Source of the DNA: DATFNI01 sp963787205
GTDB taxonomy: Bacteria; Bacteroidota; Rhodothermia; Balneolales; DATFMH01
Reading direction: 5' to 3'
Assembly: GCA_963787205.1 (NCBI GenBank)
Contig: CAWBCD010000001.1
Location: 186,001-250,000, forward strand
DNA: 64,000 nucleotides
The translations under genes were made by a program, and so were the position numbers. The notes below the pieces were generated by a model. The model was not told where the DNA came from. It was given only the letters and a program-made list of their open reading frames with translations, and did not search any database. How positions within the stretch are numbered: the stretch's first letter is position 1; the number at the start of each line of letters is the position of its first letter. Below are positions 9,780 through 20,100 of the stretch, piece after piece.

Positions 9780-11165
9780 ATGAAATTCTTTGCAGGCTGC
9801 TTGTTGTCGGCTATCTTGATGGCGCCACTGCTTACTTACGCGCAGGAATCCTTCCCGAATAAAGTTGTAGAAATCACGCGAACTGACGCCGATCAGCCCA
9901 ACGAGGTTTCGATAGCCATTAATCCCAAAAACCCGAAGCAGATAACGGCTGTTTCCATGCAACGCGATTATCCCGACGGACTGCGCGGTATTACCGACTA
10001 TGCCTATGTCTCCTTTGATGATGGGGAGACATGGACCACGCGCGTCATGCCCAATCCTGAACATCGTACTCAGGGGGATGATGCTCTTACCTACAGTAAT
10101 ACCGGAAAAGGCATCGTTTATCATAGTTATATCTCGTTCAATCAGCTTCGCACTCCCCATCCACTGCATGCCAGCAACGGCATTTTTATCAGCAGTTCCA
10201 CGGATAATGGGATGAATTGGTCTACTCCCGTACCGGTCATTGATCATATCAATACCGTTGCCCCATTCGAGGACAAGCCATACCTGATCACGGATAACAA
10301 TCCCGACTCCCCGTACTACGACAACCTGTATCTTACGTGGACTCAGTTCGATGTCTATGGCAGCCATAACCCGGCTGATTCCACTCAGATTTACTTCTCA
10401 AGATCGACCGATGGAGGTCGGAACTTCCTTATGCCGCAACGGATATCCGATACAGGAGGTGATGCGATTGACAGCAGCAACACGGTGGAAGGAGCCGTTC
10501 CGTGTGTGGCAAAAAACGGCAACATTTACGTCGTCTGGGCCGGCCCCAAAGGCCTTGTATTTGATAAATCCACCGATGGAGGCCGGCATTTTGGAAAGGA
10601 TAAAGTGATAGGCCAAGTCGTCGGAGGCTGGGATTTCCCAATTAAAGGTATCGATCGTGCCAACGGGATGCCCGTGACGGCTGTGGATAACAGTAACGGA
10701 CACTACCACGGTTCAATATATGTGAACTGGATCGACCAAAGAAACGGAGATCCCGATGTCTTCATTAAGTATTCCCGCGATGAAGGGAAAACCTGGTCAA
10801 ATGCCACACGGGTCAACGATGATAAAGTCGGCAACGGGAAAGACCAATTCTTTACCTGGATGGCTGTTGATCCGGTTGATGGGTCGATCAACATTATCTT
10901 TTATGACCGCAGGAATTCGAACGACAATACCACTGCGTTAACACTCGCAAGAAGCACCGACGGAGGGAAGACATTCCGAAACTTCAAAGTCAATCTAAAA
11001 CCTTTTAACACCTCTGCGGATGTCTTTTTTGGGGATTATAGTGGCATCGCCGCTTATGACGGACATGTTGTTCCCGTCTTCATGCATTTTACCAATAAGA
11101 CCGACCTTGCTGTCTCCGTGGCACTTTTCCATTTTCAGCCGGGGACAATGAAACCGATGAAATGA
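9780..11165 (+). CDS. Exported BNR/Asp-box repeat protein (sialidase-like propeller)
   Basis: A 461-residue exported protein (signal peptide 1-21, ending TYAQ). Six Asp-box-type motifs are spread through it: SFDDGETW, SSTDNGMNW, SRSTDGGRNF, DKSTDGGRHF, SRDEGKTW and ARSTDGGKTF. This spacing is typical of a six-bladed beta-propeller as in sialidases and other BNR-repeat exo-hydrolases. The catalytic Arg triad and Tyr/Glu pair of true sialidases cannot be confirmed by eye, so a general glycan-binding or glycosidase role is safer. The gene overlaps the next one (GH3-family) by 4 bases, ATGA type. Confidence 0.85.
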   Translation: MKFFAGCLLSAILMAPLLTYAQESFPNKVVEITRTDADQPNEVSIAINPKNPKQITAVSMQRDYPDGLRGITDYAYVSFDDGETWTTRVMPNPEHRTQGDDALTYSNTGKGIVYHSYISFNQLRTPHPLHASNGIFISSSTDNGMNWSTPVPVIDHINTVAPFEDKPYLITDNNPDSPYYDNLYLTWTQFDVYGSHNPADSTQIYFSRSTDGGRNFLMPQRISDTGGDAIDSSNTVEGAVPCVAKNGNIYVVWAGPKGLVFDKSTDGGRHFGKDKVIGQVVGGWDFPIKGIDRANGMPVTAVDNSNGHYHGSIYVNWIDQRNGDPDVFIKYSRDEGKTWSNATRVNDDKVGNGKDQFFTWMAVDPVDGSINIIFYDRRNSNDNTTALTLARSTDGGKTFRNFKVNLKPFNTSADVFFGDYSGIAAYDGHVVPVFMHFTNKTDLAVSVALFHFQPGTMKPMK

Positions 11166-12613
11166 CCCATATCCGGCAAGTTCAGGAACGTGTTCTGCTC
11201 TCGTTACTCAGAAAGGCAGAACATACATCCTGGGGACATCGTCATCATTTCAATAATATCAGGGATTACAACGGCTTCCGGCATCAGGTACCGGTCAGTA
11301 ACTACGAAACACTGAAACCCGCCATTGAAGAGATTAAGAATGGCGGAGCCGATATATTGTGGCCAGGTAAAGTAACTGATTTCGCTGTCTCATCCGGCAC
11401 CACAGGCACTGGTAAGCACCTGCCTTTAAGCCGAGAACGACTGAACTCAGATCGAAGCTTTATGCGGAAGCTCATACTTCATTTCATCGCTCAGTGGCCT
11501 GAGCCTCAAATCTGGTTAGGCAAACAGGCCAGCCTTCCGGGATCAGTTGAAGAAGTACTGGTCAACCGAAGAAATCTCACGATGGGTGAAATCAGCGGTT
11601 TCACGGCAAGGGAGGCACCGGGGTGGCTGACCCGATTCCAGGTTAAATCACCGCGTGAACTCTGCCGGATGAACTGGAAAGAGAAGTTTTCAGTCTGTCT
11701 GCATGGATCTATTAAAGAAGATGTGCGTGTTATCACGGCAGTGCCCTCATGGACGCTCATATTCCTTCAGGAAGTTATACGTTTGTCTCCCGGCAAATCT
11801 ATTGCGGAGATTTGGCCCAACCTGAAATTGATCGTTTCCGGCGGCGTTGCCCTTGGCAATTATCAAAAAGCCATAGAAGAGCTCTGTGCCCCACTGCCCA
11901 TTCGCTTTATTGAGTCGTACGGTGCTTCTGAGGGGTATTTCGCATTTTCACGTCAGATCAATAAACCGGAACTGCTGCTGGTTGCAGACAACGGCATTTT
12001 TTATGAGTGGGTCCCCTACAAACCCGGCTTAGATTTGGCCCATCTTGCCAAACAATCCGTTCCGTCATGGGAAACAAAAACGGGACAGGATTACATCATG
12101 CTCGTCACAACCAATTCCGGTTTGTGGCGATATCCGGTCAATGACATCATCCGGTTTACGAACAATAATCCCATGTGCCTGGAAGTACGCGGCAGGGTCA
12201 GTGAAATATTTGATGATTACGGTGAAGCAGTGCACTACTCCGAATTGAGTGAAATTCTAAATGAACTGGCATCTGCGGCTGAAGGAAATTACATCCAGCT
12301 TATAGCATCGGTAAAACCACCTGATACCAGGAAACCGCCACATCACCTATGGCTGATTATCTGGACCCAAAGGCCTGGTATTGACGAACCGGCGTTTGCC
12401 AAGCTCATGGATGAAAAGTTGTCGGCTTTAAACCGGCATTACGCTATCCGACGCCAGAGCGGTGCCCTTGGAAGTCCGGAAGTTGTATTTTTGAATCCTG
12501 ATGAGCAGTATAAGTTTTTAAAAGGACGGGAAAACAGACGAGCCCAAAGTAAACCTGTTCTCACACTGCCCTACAATAAGTTGAAAAGCGTACTCGGAAA
12601 TCACGTTGGATAA
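11162..12613 (+). CDS. GH3 auxin-responsive-promoter family acyl-adenylating protein
   Basis: A 483-residue cytoplasmic protein of the bacterial branch of the GH3 family. In plants GH3 enzymes activate carboxylates with ATP and join them to amino acids; bacterial functions are largely unknown. The phosphate-binding loop SSGTTGTGK (residues 77-85) and the later ESYGASEGYF motif of the ANL/GH3 fold are present, as is LWRYPVNDIIRF, the third conserved segment. It is translationally coupled to the upstream BNR protein (stop and start share ATGA), an unusual pairing of an exported protein with an adenylating enzyme. Confidence 0.88.
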   Translation: MTHIRQVQERVLLSLLRKAEHTSWGHRHHFNNIRDYNGFRHQVPVSNYETLKPAIEEIKNGGADILWPGKVTDFAVSSGTTGTGKHLPLSRERLNSDRSFMRKLILHFIAQWPEPQIWLGKQASLPGSVEEVLVNRRNLTMGEISGFTAREAPGWLTRFQVKSPRELCRMNWKEKFSVCLHGSIKEDVRVITAVPSWTLIFLQEVIRLSPGKSIAEIWPNLKLIVSGGVALGNYQKAIEELCAPLPIRFIESYGASEGYFAFSRQINKPELLLVADNGIFYEWVPYKPGLDLAHLAKQSVPSWETKTGQDYIMLVTTNSGLWRYPVNDIIRFTNNNPMCLEVRGRVSEIFDDYGEAVHYSELSEILNELASAAEGNYIQLIASVKPPDTRKPPHHLWLIIWTQRPGIDEPAFAKLMDEKLSALNRHYAIRRQSGALGSPEVVFLNPDEQYKFLKGRENRRAQSKPVLTLPYNKLKSVLGNHVG

Positions 12614-12693
12614 AAAGGAAAGTGGGTACAAACTCACATCTGTACCCACTCACTCTCTCGTAAAAATCGAGAAGTTACAACAAATAGTCCTTC

Positions 12694-14166
12694 TTATTTA
12701 CTATCCCACCATACCCGGTAAGTCATCGAGCTATATCCAACAGGAATACCTGTTTTCGTTACATTAGCTGCGTTGTATTGCAGTTCCGATGCAGGATAAG
12801 GGAATCTTCTTGGGATGGTGGCTATCTTGGCCCCCACTGCGGGAGTCAACGCCGGATAGCCCGTCCTTCTCCAGTCGTTAAAAACCTCGAAATGAAGGAA
12901 ATTAGCTATGTATTTTTGATTAATTATTTGCTCGATGGCGTTTGCACTTGTCAGCGTCGGCAGCGACTGAATGTAGGTCTGTGCATGACTGGCAGGGACA
13001 CCTAACTGATCCATGGACGCACTGACGGCATCCCGATAGATAGGATCGGCCGCGGCTGCACCTGATGTTATAAAGGTTGCTTCAGCTTCCAGGAACTTGG
13101 CCTCGGCATAGTTCATCCAGTTTAACGGGGCGTCAGGGTTACTATAGAACCGGCCAATAGAGGAAACCGTATTGGTCCCTGTTCCCTGAGAACCGTTGGG
13201 ATGCCCAACATAGGTTGAATCCTGAATAACACCGGGCACCAAACCACTGTTGTTAACCTCGCCAACGGGCCGCGCCTGAATGATGAGCCTGGGATCATTG
13301 AGATTTTTGAGCATATTTACGTATTGATAGCTCAATTGATCACGGGTATCCCATTTACCGTCTATGGCAAACTGGTACCATGGGTTCTCAGCACCCTTCC
13401 TGTCGAAATATTGAAAGTTTGCATTGTCGTCATTGCTCTGGAACCCATTCTGCAAATCGGCAAGAGCTTTCTGGGCTTGTGCAGATGCCGTCATACCCGG
13501 CGCCTTGGTCAGATGCATTTCCAGACGTGCTTTCAAAGTATACGCCAACCGAATCCATTTGGTCATATCACCACCGTACAAGAGATCATCACCACCCGGT
13601 GTCGTACGGCTGTTTTTCTTCATATCTGCTATGGCAGCATCAATAACATTAAACAGATCATTATAAATGGATTGCTGGGGATCATATGCCGGTGTGATAT
13701 CCGCAGGATTAAACGCCTGGGAATACGGCACCTCATTCCAGAGGTCTGTTACGACAGACATATTCCAGGCAAAAATCAGTTTTGCTATGCCGGCATATGC
13801 AAAACTGGAATCCTGCGTTGCCTGTTGGTCCATGATTTTGGCATTTTTCATCACATTGATATAAGAGAATGGATCCCAGAGATTATCCACATCTGATTCT
13901 TTCGTGTCATAATTATCATCTGATGGCGGGACTCCATTCCAAGCAATTTGCTGCATCCATTCATCACAAATCCTTGCCGGGATATTTCCAATCACCTCAT
14001 AGCTGAAATTCCCAAGCAGTGCAGTAAGCTGAAGAGGTGGAGATACCGATTCCGGGTTATTCGGATTTTTATTCACATCAATAAAATGGCTGCATGAAAG
14101 TGGCATTATCACAGCCACTAGCAAAACAACGAATAGAATTTTTTTCAAATTTTTCATAAACATCAC
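12694..14166 (-). CDS. SusD/RagB-type outer-membrane lipoprotein
   Basis: A 490-residue lipoprotein with lipobox MPLSC (Cys25), partner of the SusC protein encoded upstream. SusD-like proteins sit on the outer face of the outer membrane and lid the SusC barrel, binding oligosaccharides or peptides. Features of the SusD/RagB superfamily are visible: the DVNKNPNNPESVSPPLQL opening after the lipobox, a helical TPR-like half (KLIFAWNMSVVTDLWNEVPY), and the C-terminal FEVFNDWRRTGYPAL motif. It begins 17 bases after the SusC stop, so both are in one transcript. No glycosidase gene lies immediately next to the pair, so the substrate is open. Confidence 0.93.
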   Translation of the reverse strand: MMFMKNLKKILFVVLLVAVIMPLSCSHFIDVNKNPNNPESVSPPLQLTALLGNFSYEVIGNIPARICDEWMQQIAWNGVPPSDDNYDTKESDVDNLWDPFSYINVMKNAKIMDQQATQDSSFAYAGIAKLIFAWNMSVVTDLWNEVPYSQAFNPADITPAYDPQQSIYNDLFNVIDAAIADMKKNSRTTPGGDDLLYGGDMTKWIRLAYTLKARLEMHLTKAPGMTASAQAQKALADLQNGFQSNDDNANFQYFDRKGAENPWYQFAIDGKWDTRDQLSYQYVNMLKNLNDPRLIIQARPVGEVNNSGLVPGVIQDSTYVGHPNGSQGTGTNTVSSIGRFYSNPDAPLNWMNYAEAKFLEAEATFITSGAAAADPIYRDAVSASMDQLGVPASHAQTYIQSLPTLTSANAIEQIINQKYIANFLHFEVFNDWRRTGYPALTPAVGAKIATIPRRFPYPASELQYNAANVTKTGIPVGYSSMTYRVWWDSK

Positions 14167-14182
14167 CCTTATCTTTTAAATG

Positions 14183-17100
14183 TTAGAGGCTTAAACGGAC
14201 TGTCAACGAATAGCTGCGCGTGTTCGGCGTAACATCGTGATAGAACCCTTGTCCGTTACCACTCCCAAGCAAGTTTCCTTCAGGGTCACCATAGGTAAAC
14301 TTGGTGCTTATCCAGATGTTTCTGGCACTGGCCATAAGAGTGATGCCGCTTAAAGGTGTCTTACTTAACAATCTTTGCGGAAGAGAATAGGAAAGACTCA
14401 GTTCCTTCAGTTTGACATAGCTGCCGTCTTCAACAAAATTTTCGTCCCAGGCGCTATACCAGTTACGGAAATAATCTTCGTTCTGTACGATCGATTTTGT
14501 GTTCGTTTCACCCGTATTTACGTTGATGCCTTTCCATATTTTGTTAGTACCTCTTTTAGCTGTAATGGATGACGTTCCATAGTACGTGGTGTAGTAGAGG
14601 TCCATGTTCATCACCTGTCCGCCATAATTGGCAGAGAACAGGGCGGTCAGCGACAGATTCTTGTAATTGAACGTCGTCCTGAAATTACCCGTCCATTTCG
14701 GTTGAACATTTCCAATGGCGCCGAGATCGTTTGCAATGACCGGTAAACCATCATCGCCAATCAGAATTGTCCCGATTGCGGCATTCTTATACTGGCTCTG
14801 GTTGTCTTTGGTCACTCTGGCGTAGCGGGTACCCCAGATGATTCCATATCCACGTTTACCGGGCATGATGCGAACCTGGGGATCCGTGAAACCGGCCAGG
14901 TAGATACTGGTGACACCAGGTGCCAGTTTTACAACGTCGGTCGTGTTTTTAGCCCAGTTCACCGTCAGGTCCCATCTGAAGTTGTTGGTCTGAATAGGGG
15001 TACCATTCAATGTTAATTCAATACCATAGTTCTTCAATTCACCGGCATTGGAAAGGTAAGAATCGTAGCCGGTACCGGCGGAAATCGGCACCGAGAAAAT
15101 TTGATTCTTTGTCGTTCTTGTATAATAGGAAGCGTCAATGCTGGCCCTGCCATTAAAGAAACGCAAGTCGAGTCCGGCTTCATAACCGGTGCTGATTTCA
15201 GGTTTCAGGTTGGGATTTCCAAGTGTTCCGGACTGTTCATATCCGTTATAACCATTATAGGGATAAATGATATCACCACGGACCCCATCACTTGGATTCG
15301 CCTGTATGTAATTGGTTGACAAAGAATAAACCGGCGCGTCATTACCAATCTGAGCTATAGATAATCTGAGTTTACCGTAGTTGAAGATAGAATTCTTAAG
15401 ACCAAAGGCGTCCGAAAATATAAATCCAAGACTTGCGGACGGATAGAAATAGGAATTGTTCTTTTTGGGTAACGTTGAACTCCAGTCGTTGCGCCCGGTC
15501 AACGTCAGATAAACATAGTCTTTAAACCCAAGGGTAGCTTCCCCGTAAAAACTATATAAACGGATCCGATCTATTGTTTGTGTAGCTGAGACCACACTCG
15601 CATTCGAGATATTGAAAAAGTCAGGAATGCTTAATCCGGTGCCATCTTCATATTGGCTGTTATAGTAGCGCGTATTGATGTTATTACCGGCCAGTGCGTT
15701 CAGGCTAAAGTTGTCGTTTATGTCCTTGTTATACTGGAGAACCAGGTTTGAATTGATTTCGGTACGGTTGATTTTTTGGTCAAACATACTTCCATCTGGT
15801 GTTCCGCTGGTTCCGACATTGACCATACCCTTTCGGATATCATTATACGTATCTATACCCAACAGTTCGGAAATAGTCAGATTTGGCATGAGGGTATATT
15901 CCGCTTTAACACTACCGATCAAACGGCCAACCTTGCTGGTATACCCATTATTATTAGTCAGCCAAAACGGGTTGTTGAACACGGGGTAGTAATTACGCTG
16001 AGAACCATCAGGGTACTGGTAATCCTTGATGTTGAAATTAATCGGGGTAAAGTTCAAACCGAACAGGTACGACAGCATTCCGTTACCTTCTGCCTGCCAG
16101 TCATTTTTTGTATCGATGTAACTGGCAGAGGTCACGAAATGGAGCTTTTTATTCAGTTTGGTATCGAACTTAGCCATCAGGTTCGTACGATTGAGATTTG
16201 TACTGGGCACGATCCCCTGTTGGTATAGATTTGATACTGACAAGAAGTAATTACCGGAAGGAACCCCACCGGTTATGCTCAGGTTATTGTCGCTAACCGT
16301 ACCCCTGCGGTAGAAATCCTTGCGAGGATCATAAGTCGGGATACTGCTAACGTTCAGATCCTTCAGAACCTGGGGATCGACATTCTTTTTATCGGGTCCC
16401 CAGCTAAGACTCGTCTGAGTGGCCGTAATGGGATCTCCATAGATACTTACGGCATTTGGCTGAACGTAACCTCCATTTCCTGCGGGTAGTCCGTTCTCAT
16501 AAAACCCATTTTGCCCCTGAAGGTATTCGTTCTGAAAACCTTTGATGATGGCATCATCAAAACCGACACGGGAAGTAACCGTGACCTTTGTTTTTTGGGG
16601 TTCGGTTCCACCACCTTTGGTAGTTATAAGGATAGCCCCGTTGGCGGCTCTTGATCCGTACAGGGCCGTTGCCGCAGCCCCTTTGAGCACTGAGATGCTC
16701 TCAATCATATTCGGATCCAGATCCAGGGCACGATTTGATGTTCCACCAACGAATAAGGCGTCATTCGATGGATTGCTGTCTTCAGCATTGCTGATAGGAA
16801 CCCCATCAATAACAAACAACGGCTGGTTATTGCCGAGAAACGAGGTGTTTCCACGGATAACAATTCTTGAAGCCTTGCCAGGCTGGCCACTGGAACTGTT
16901 GATCATGACACCGGCCACCTGTCCTTGTAAGGCGTTCACAATATTCGACTCATTGGTCTTCTGGACCGATGACCCAGCCACATCCTGGACAGAATAACCA
17001 AGACTCTTCTTTGCTCTTTTCAAGCCAAACGCAGTGACAACAAGTTGATTCAATCCCAATACATCGGGACTCAATTTGATATTCAGCGTGTTATCACCCG

Positions 17101-17383
17101 GTTCTAAGGTAACTGTGGTTTTATAAGCATTATAACCGACATAACTGGCTGTCAGTTTGTAAGTACCGACCGGCACATTTTCTATGGTATATTCACCATT
17201 GACTCCTGTTGCGGCACCTTTTTCAATCTCAACCAGAAAAACGTTGGCACCAGGCAGGCTTACATTTGTTTTAGCATCGGTTATCGTACCTGACAATTTT
17301 GCCATTTGTTGGGCATTTGCCTGAGAATAACCGACTACTGCCAAAAATAAGCCCATTAAAAGTAGTTGTAACTTCTCTTTCAT
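14183..17383 (-). CDS. SusC/RagA-type TonB-linked outer-membrane transporter
   Basis: A 1066-residue protein with a signal peptide (1-25, ending ANAQ), a carboxypeptidase-regulatory-like domain (about 30-105: LSGTITDAKTN, PGANVFL, GEYTIENVPVGTY), a TonB-box-like LNQLVVTA (112-119), a plug domain (about 125-255 with GNTSFLGNNQPLFVIDG) and a 22-strand barrel to the end, finishing with aromatic-rich SYSLTVRLSL. This is the standard SusC layout and length for energy-dependent import of large glycans or peptides. The AT-rich 670-base region upstream should contain its promoter. No anti-sigma or ECF sigma gene is adjacent, so it is not an obvious trans-envelope-regulated system. Confidence 0.96.
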   Translation of the reverse strand: MKEKLQLLLMGLFLAVVGYSQANAQQMAKLSGTITDAKTNVSLPGANVFLVEIEKGAATGVNGEYTIENVPVGTYKLTASYVGYNAYKTTVTLEPGDNTLNIKLSPDVLGLNQLVVTAFGLKRAKKSLGYSVQDVAGSSVQKTNESNIVNALQGQVAGVMINSSSGQPGKASRIVIRGNTSFLGNNQPLFVIDGVPISNAEDSNPSNDALFVGGTSNRALDLDPNMIESISVLKGAAATALYGSRAANGAILITTKGGGTEPQKTKVTVTSRVGFDDAIIKGFQNEYLQGQNGFYENGLPAGNGGYVQPNAVSIYGDPITATQTSLSWGPDKKNVDPQVLKDLNVSSIPTYDPRKDFYRRGTVSDNNLSITGGVPSGNYFLSVSNLYQQGIVPSTNLNRTNLMAKFDTKLNKKLHFVTSASYIDTKNDWQAEGNGMLSYLFGLNFTPINFNIKDYQYPDGSQRNYYPVFNNPFWLTNNNGYTSKVGRLIGSVKAEYTLMPNLTISELLGIDTYNDIRKGMVNVGTSGTPDGSMFDQKINRTEINSNLVLQYNKDINDNFSLNALAGNNINTRYYNSQYEDGTGLSIPDFFNISNASVVSATQTIDRIRLYSFYGEATLGFKDYVYLTLTGRNDWSSTLPKKNNSYFYPSASLGFIFSDAFGLKNSIFNYGKLRLSIAQIGNDAPVYSLSTNYIQANPSDGVRGDIIYPYNGYNGYEQSGTLGNPNLKPEISTGYEAGLDLRFFNGRASIDASYYTRTTKNQIFSVPISAGTGYDSYLSNAGELKNYGIELTLNGTPIQTNNFRWDLTVNWAKNTTDVVKLAPGVTSIYLAGFTDPQVRIMPGKRGYGIIWGTRYARVTKDNQSQYKNAAIGTILIGDDGLPVIANDLGAIGNVQPKWTGNFRTTFNYKNLSLTALFSANYGGQVMNMDLYYTTYYGTSSITAKRGTNKIWKGINVNTGETNTKSIVQNEDYFRNWYSAWDENFVEDGSYVKLKELSLSYSLPQRLLSKTPLSGITLMASARNIWISTKFTYGDPEGNLLGSGNGQGFYHDVTPNTRSYSLTVRLSL

Positions 17384-18053
17384 TTGGACCTCCTATAGAA
17401 GTAATTGTACAATGCATCGCAGAAATAACGGGCATTTAGAAACAGTTTTTCCTTTTAAACTGTGCTGCTATATCTCCACTGTATTCGCCCCCACTCTCAA
17501 AAGGGGTCTAACGATTTAAGGGAATACTTTACTGAAAGGTTAATTCAAATTCAAGACCATATTAGCTTTAATATAAATAAAACTAGCTCTACTTTCTTCA
17601 TTTTGAGGGTACCATCAGATACAAAAGTAAATGCATTAACGCTTTTAAAACAACTATTTATTCCAACAAATTCCGCATTATTATAATAATATTAGATCAT
17701 TCTATAATTCATGATAAGAAAATAGATAATTAAAGATCTTAATAACTTTTAACTTAATTTTAATTTGAAATTACTGTAACTTGTTTGATTTTTTATTTAC
17801 CGCCATTTATCGACTGTAGCACATTTATTAGGCGGATACGAAGATTTTCAAAGTCTTTTCGGGGCGTACTTATGTCCCTTTTGAATCAAAAAGAACGTTA
17901 TTTTAATAACGGTCCAAAGTCATTTCCCGGCGGTTATTGACACTCAAAAAAAAAAATCAAAAAAAATGCTCTAAAATCAACAGAAACGATCGAAATTATA
18001 GCTACAAACAGCTTATAATCGATTCCAATTAGAAGGAAGAGATTGTCACCGTT
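17384..18053 (-). other. Intergenic AT-rich region upstream of susC
   Basis: About 670 bases with no supportable gene. It is very AT-rich, with poly-A runs near 17945-17970, and must hold the susC promoter on the minus strand. The DinB-like gene ends at its right edge. I see no repeats, tRNA or convincing terminator hairpin. Confidence 0.5.
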
Positions 18054-18503
18054 TTAAAACTTATTCGTCTTCCCGGCAATCCTTCTCAAATAATTTAGCT
18101 GTCCGAGATGGTATGACAAATGTCCATACAAATGGATCAGAAACTGCTGAGTTGAGCAGGGGAAGGAAATTTTCGCGGGGTATGGAGAGGTAAGCTGACC
18201 ACTGGTTAATCCGCGAATAATATCTGGTATGGTCTGCCTTGCACGACCTAATTCATTCAAAAGTTCGTCTGCAGAGACCCCCGTATTGCTGAATTCCCGG
18301 TTTCTGTCTCGTTGATACTCCACTCCTCCCAAAACTGCACCAACGTAGAACATTAGATTACCGGTTATATGTTGCGTCAGAATGCCCGCACTGTTTGTTA
18401 CCCCCTCCGGCGCAAACCATAGCAGATTCTCGGGTACTTTACTGAGATTTTCCTCGAAGGATCTTAAATCCCGTTCAAATAAATCAGCCAATATATCTTG
18501 CAT
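18054..18503 (-). CDS. DinB-like four-helix protein
   Basis: A 149-residue soluble protein with an all-helical pattern and the histidine spacing of the DinB/YfiT superfamily: ILTQHITGN (His near 45) and the C-terminal HLYGHLSYHLGQLNYLRR segment with three histidines that bind a divalent metal. Members act as metal-dependent thiol transferases or have unknown stress roles. It starts 21 bases after the alanine racemase stop on the same strand and is probably cotranscribed with it. Confidence 0.75.
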   Translation of the reverse strand: MQDILADLFERDLRSFEENLSKVPENLLWFAPEGVTNSAGILTQHITGNLMFYVGAVLGGVEYQRDRNREFSNTGVSADELLNELGRARQTIPDIIRGLTSGQLTSPYPAKISFPCSTQQFLIHLYGHLSYHLGQLNYLRRIAGKTNKF

Positions 18504-18523
18504 TATGAGTATCGTTATGATCG

Positions 18524-19696
18524 TTATCGAATAAAACGCGGGATTTCTTCGGGCAGTCTGGTTAACAACTCGTAATTTAAATAATTACTCATCTCGGAAA
18601 AGGACGAAAGAGTCACTTCATCATTCCCCTGTTTGCCAATCATCACAACCTCATCACCCGGCTTCACATCGGGGATATCGGTTATGTCGACCATCATGGC
18701 ATTCATATTCACATATCCGACAACCCGGGCCCGGTGTCCCTTTATCAATACCTGGCCGATATTACTCAGGTTCCGGCTGAATCCGTGCGCGTAACCAACC
18801 GGAATCCCAGCAAACTTCTCAGGACGGGAGGTGAGATAAGCCGTTCCGTATCCGACAAACTCACCGGCAGCAACCTGCTTGATATTCATCACCTTACTCT
18901 TCCAACTGATAACTCGTTTCAGAGGATCCTCTATATCCTTCACCCCCCCGCCATTCCCATTGAGTTGATTTTTCAGGATCCTCATCCGGGTCTCCCGGCT
19001 CGGCCACAAACCATATTGGGCAATTCCCACCCTTACCATATCCATAATGGTTTCCGGATAATTGAAAACCGCCGCCGAACAGGCGGTATGCCTGAGTTTT
19101 GGCTCCAGACCTTTATCTTTCAATCGCATCAACTGTTCACTGAAATCGACAATTTGCCGCTTTACGCGTACGTGGTTACTAATGCTTTCTGCCCCGGCAT
19201 AGTGTGTGCAAATTCCTTCTACCACAAATTTCTTTTGGGTCTTTATCAGAAAATCCACGACTTCATCCAACTGTTCCGATTCAAACCCGAAACGATGAAA
19301 TCCCGTCTCCAGATGGATGTGTATGCGGGCCTTTTTTCCAAGTTTCTCTGCCGCCTTTGCTGCCGACTGCAATCGATCCATTTGAAATACAAAGAAGGAA
19401 ACATCATGCTCTACGGCCCACTCAACCTCTTCATGATCGATACTGCCCATGATCATTACGTGTGAATCAGGACTCTTACACTTTTCTGCCCGGCGTGCTT
19501 CGTCGGCATCGAACACAGAAAAATGGGAAACTCCACACTTCTCGACCAGCGGCAGGAATTGTTCTATTCCGTGACCATAGGCGTTTCCTTTAATAACCGA
19601 TGAAAAGATGGTCTTTTCACCAATCCTTTCCCTTAAATACCTGATGTTGTGTTCCAGAGCCGACTTGCTGATTTCAATGTATGATGTTGAAAACAT
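18524..19696 (-). CDS. alr: Alanine racemase
   Basis: A 390-residue PLP enzyme of fold type III, converting L-alanine to D-alanine for peptidoglycan. The start is placed at ATG 19696 (MFSTSYIEISKSALEHN); an upstream ATG at 19729 adds eleven residues that do not resemble the family. The PLP lysine is K36 in FSSVIKGNAYGHG. The RVGIAQYGLWPS motif and the C-terminal domain with VGYGTAYLTSR carrying the catalytic tyrosine are present. It is the second racemase of this neighbourhood (see 21309-22379). It precedes the DinB-like gene. Confidence 0.92.
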   Translation of the reverse strand: MFSTSYIEISKSALEHNIRYLRERIGEKTIFSSVIKGNAYGHGIEQFLPLVEKCGVSHFSVFDADEARRAEKCKSPDSHVMIMGSIDHEEVEWAVEHDVSFFVFQMDRLQSAAKAAEKLGKKARIHIHLETGFHRFGFESEQLDEVVDFLIKTQKKFVVEGICTHYAGAESISNHVRVKRQIVDFSEQLMRLKDKGLEPKLRHTACSAAVFNYPETIMDMVRVGIAQYGLWPSRETRMRILKNQLNGNGGGVKDIEDPLKRVISWKSKVMNIKQVAAGEFVGYGTAYLTSRPEKFAGIPVGYAHGFSRNLSNIGQVLIKGHRARVVGYVNMNAMMVDITDIPDVKPGDEVVMIGKQGNDEVTLSSFSEMSNYLNYELLTRLPEEIPRFIR

Positions 19697-20100
19697 GATG
19701 ATGTAAGGTAATACCAGTTCGGTTCCCAATACCTGGGAAACGTTACATTATGTGTGATTCAGACTACCAGCCAATCCCGATAAGTAGTCTTGTCTTGCGC
19801 GAAAATTCCTAAAATAGATAAAAAAATGTGGGGCGTTAAAAACAGAACCATCGTAATTTTTTCTTCTCTTTATAAAATTTTCCATTTCATTTATACCGCA
19901 AATTACAAAGTAAGCTGACCTGGATTACTTTTGCGGATTCTTACTCAGTGATTCTTTGTGTTAACACTGTGTCCTCTGTGTTATAATTCAAGGGTCACAG
20001 AGAACAAAAAGTGCCTCTGAGAACAGCGGAGAATTAACAAAAAAGATACATAACCTTTCAAAAATGCTGAAAAATAACCGCAAAAATTGGGTGTCTTGAA
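19697..20100. repeat. Intergenic region with CTCTGTG repeats
   Basis: About 400 bases without a gene. Between about 19940 and 20030 the motif CTCTGTG/CTTTGTG occurs several times, including a 7-bp inverted pair (CTCTGTG near 19971, CACAGAG near 19996). This kind of phrase recurs between genes of many FCB and deltaproteobacterial genomes. It separates the M20-containing operon from the alanine racemase. Confidence 0.5.

Noticed and set aside
17940..17975. Poly-A stretch as replication origin or phage signal
   Set aside because: No DnaA boxes, no dnaA/dnaN neighbours; ordinary AT-rich promoter region.
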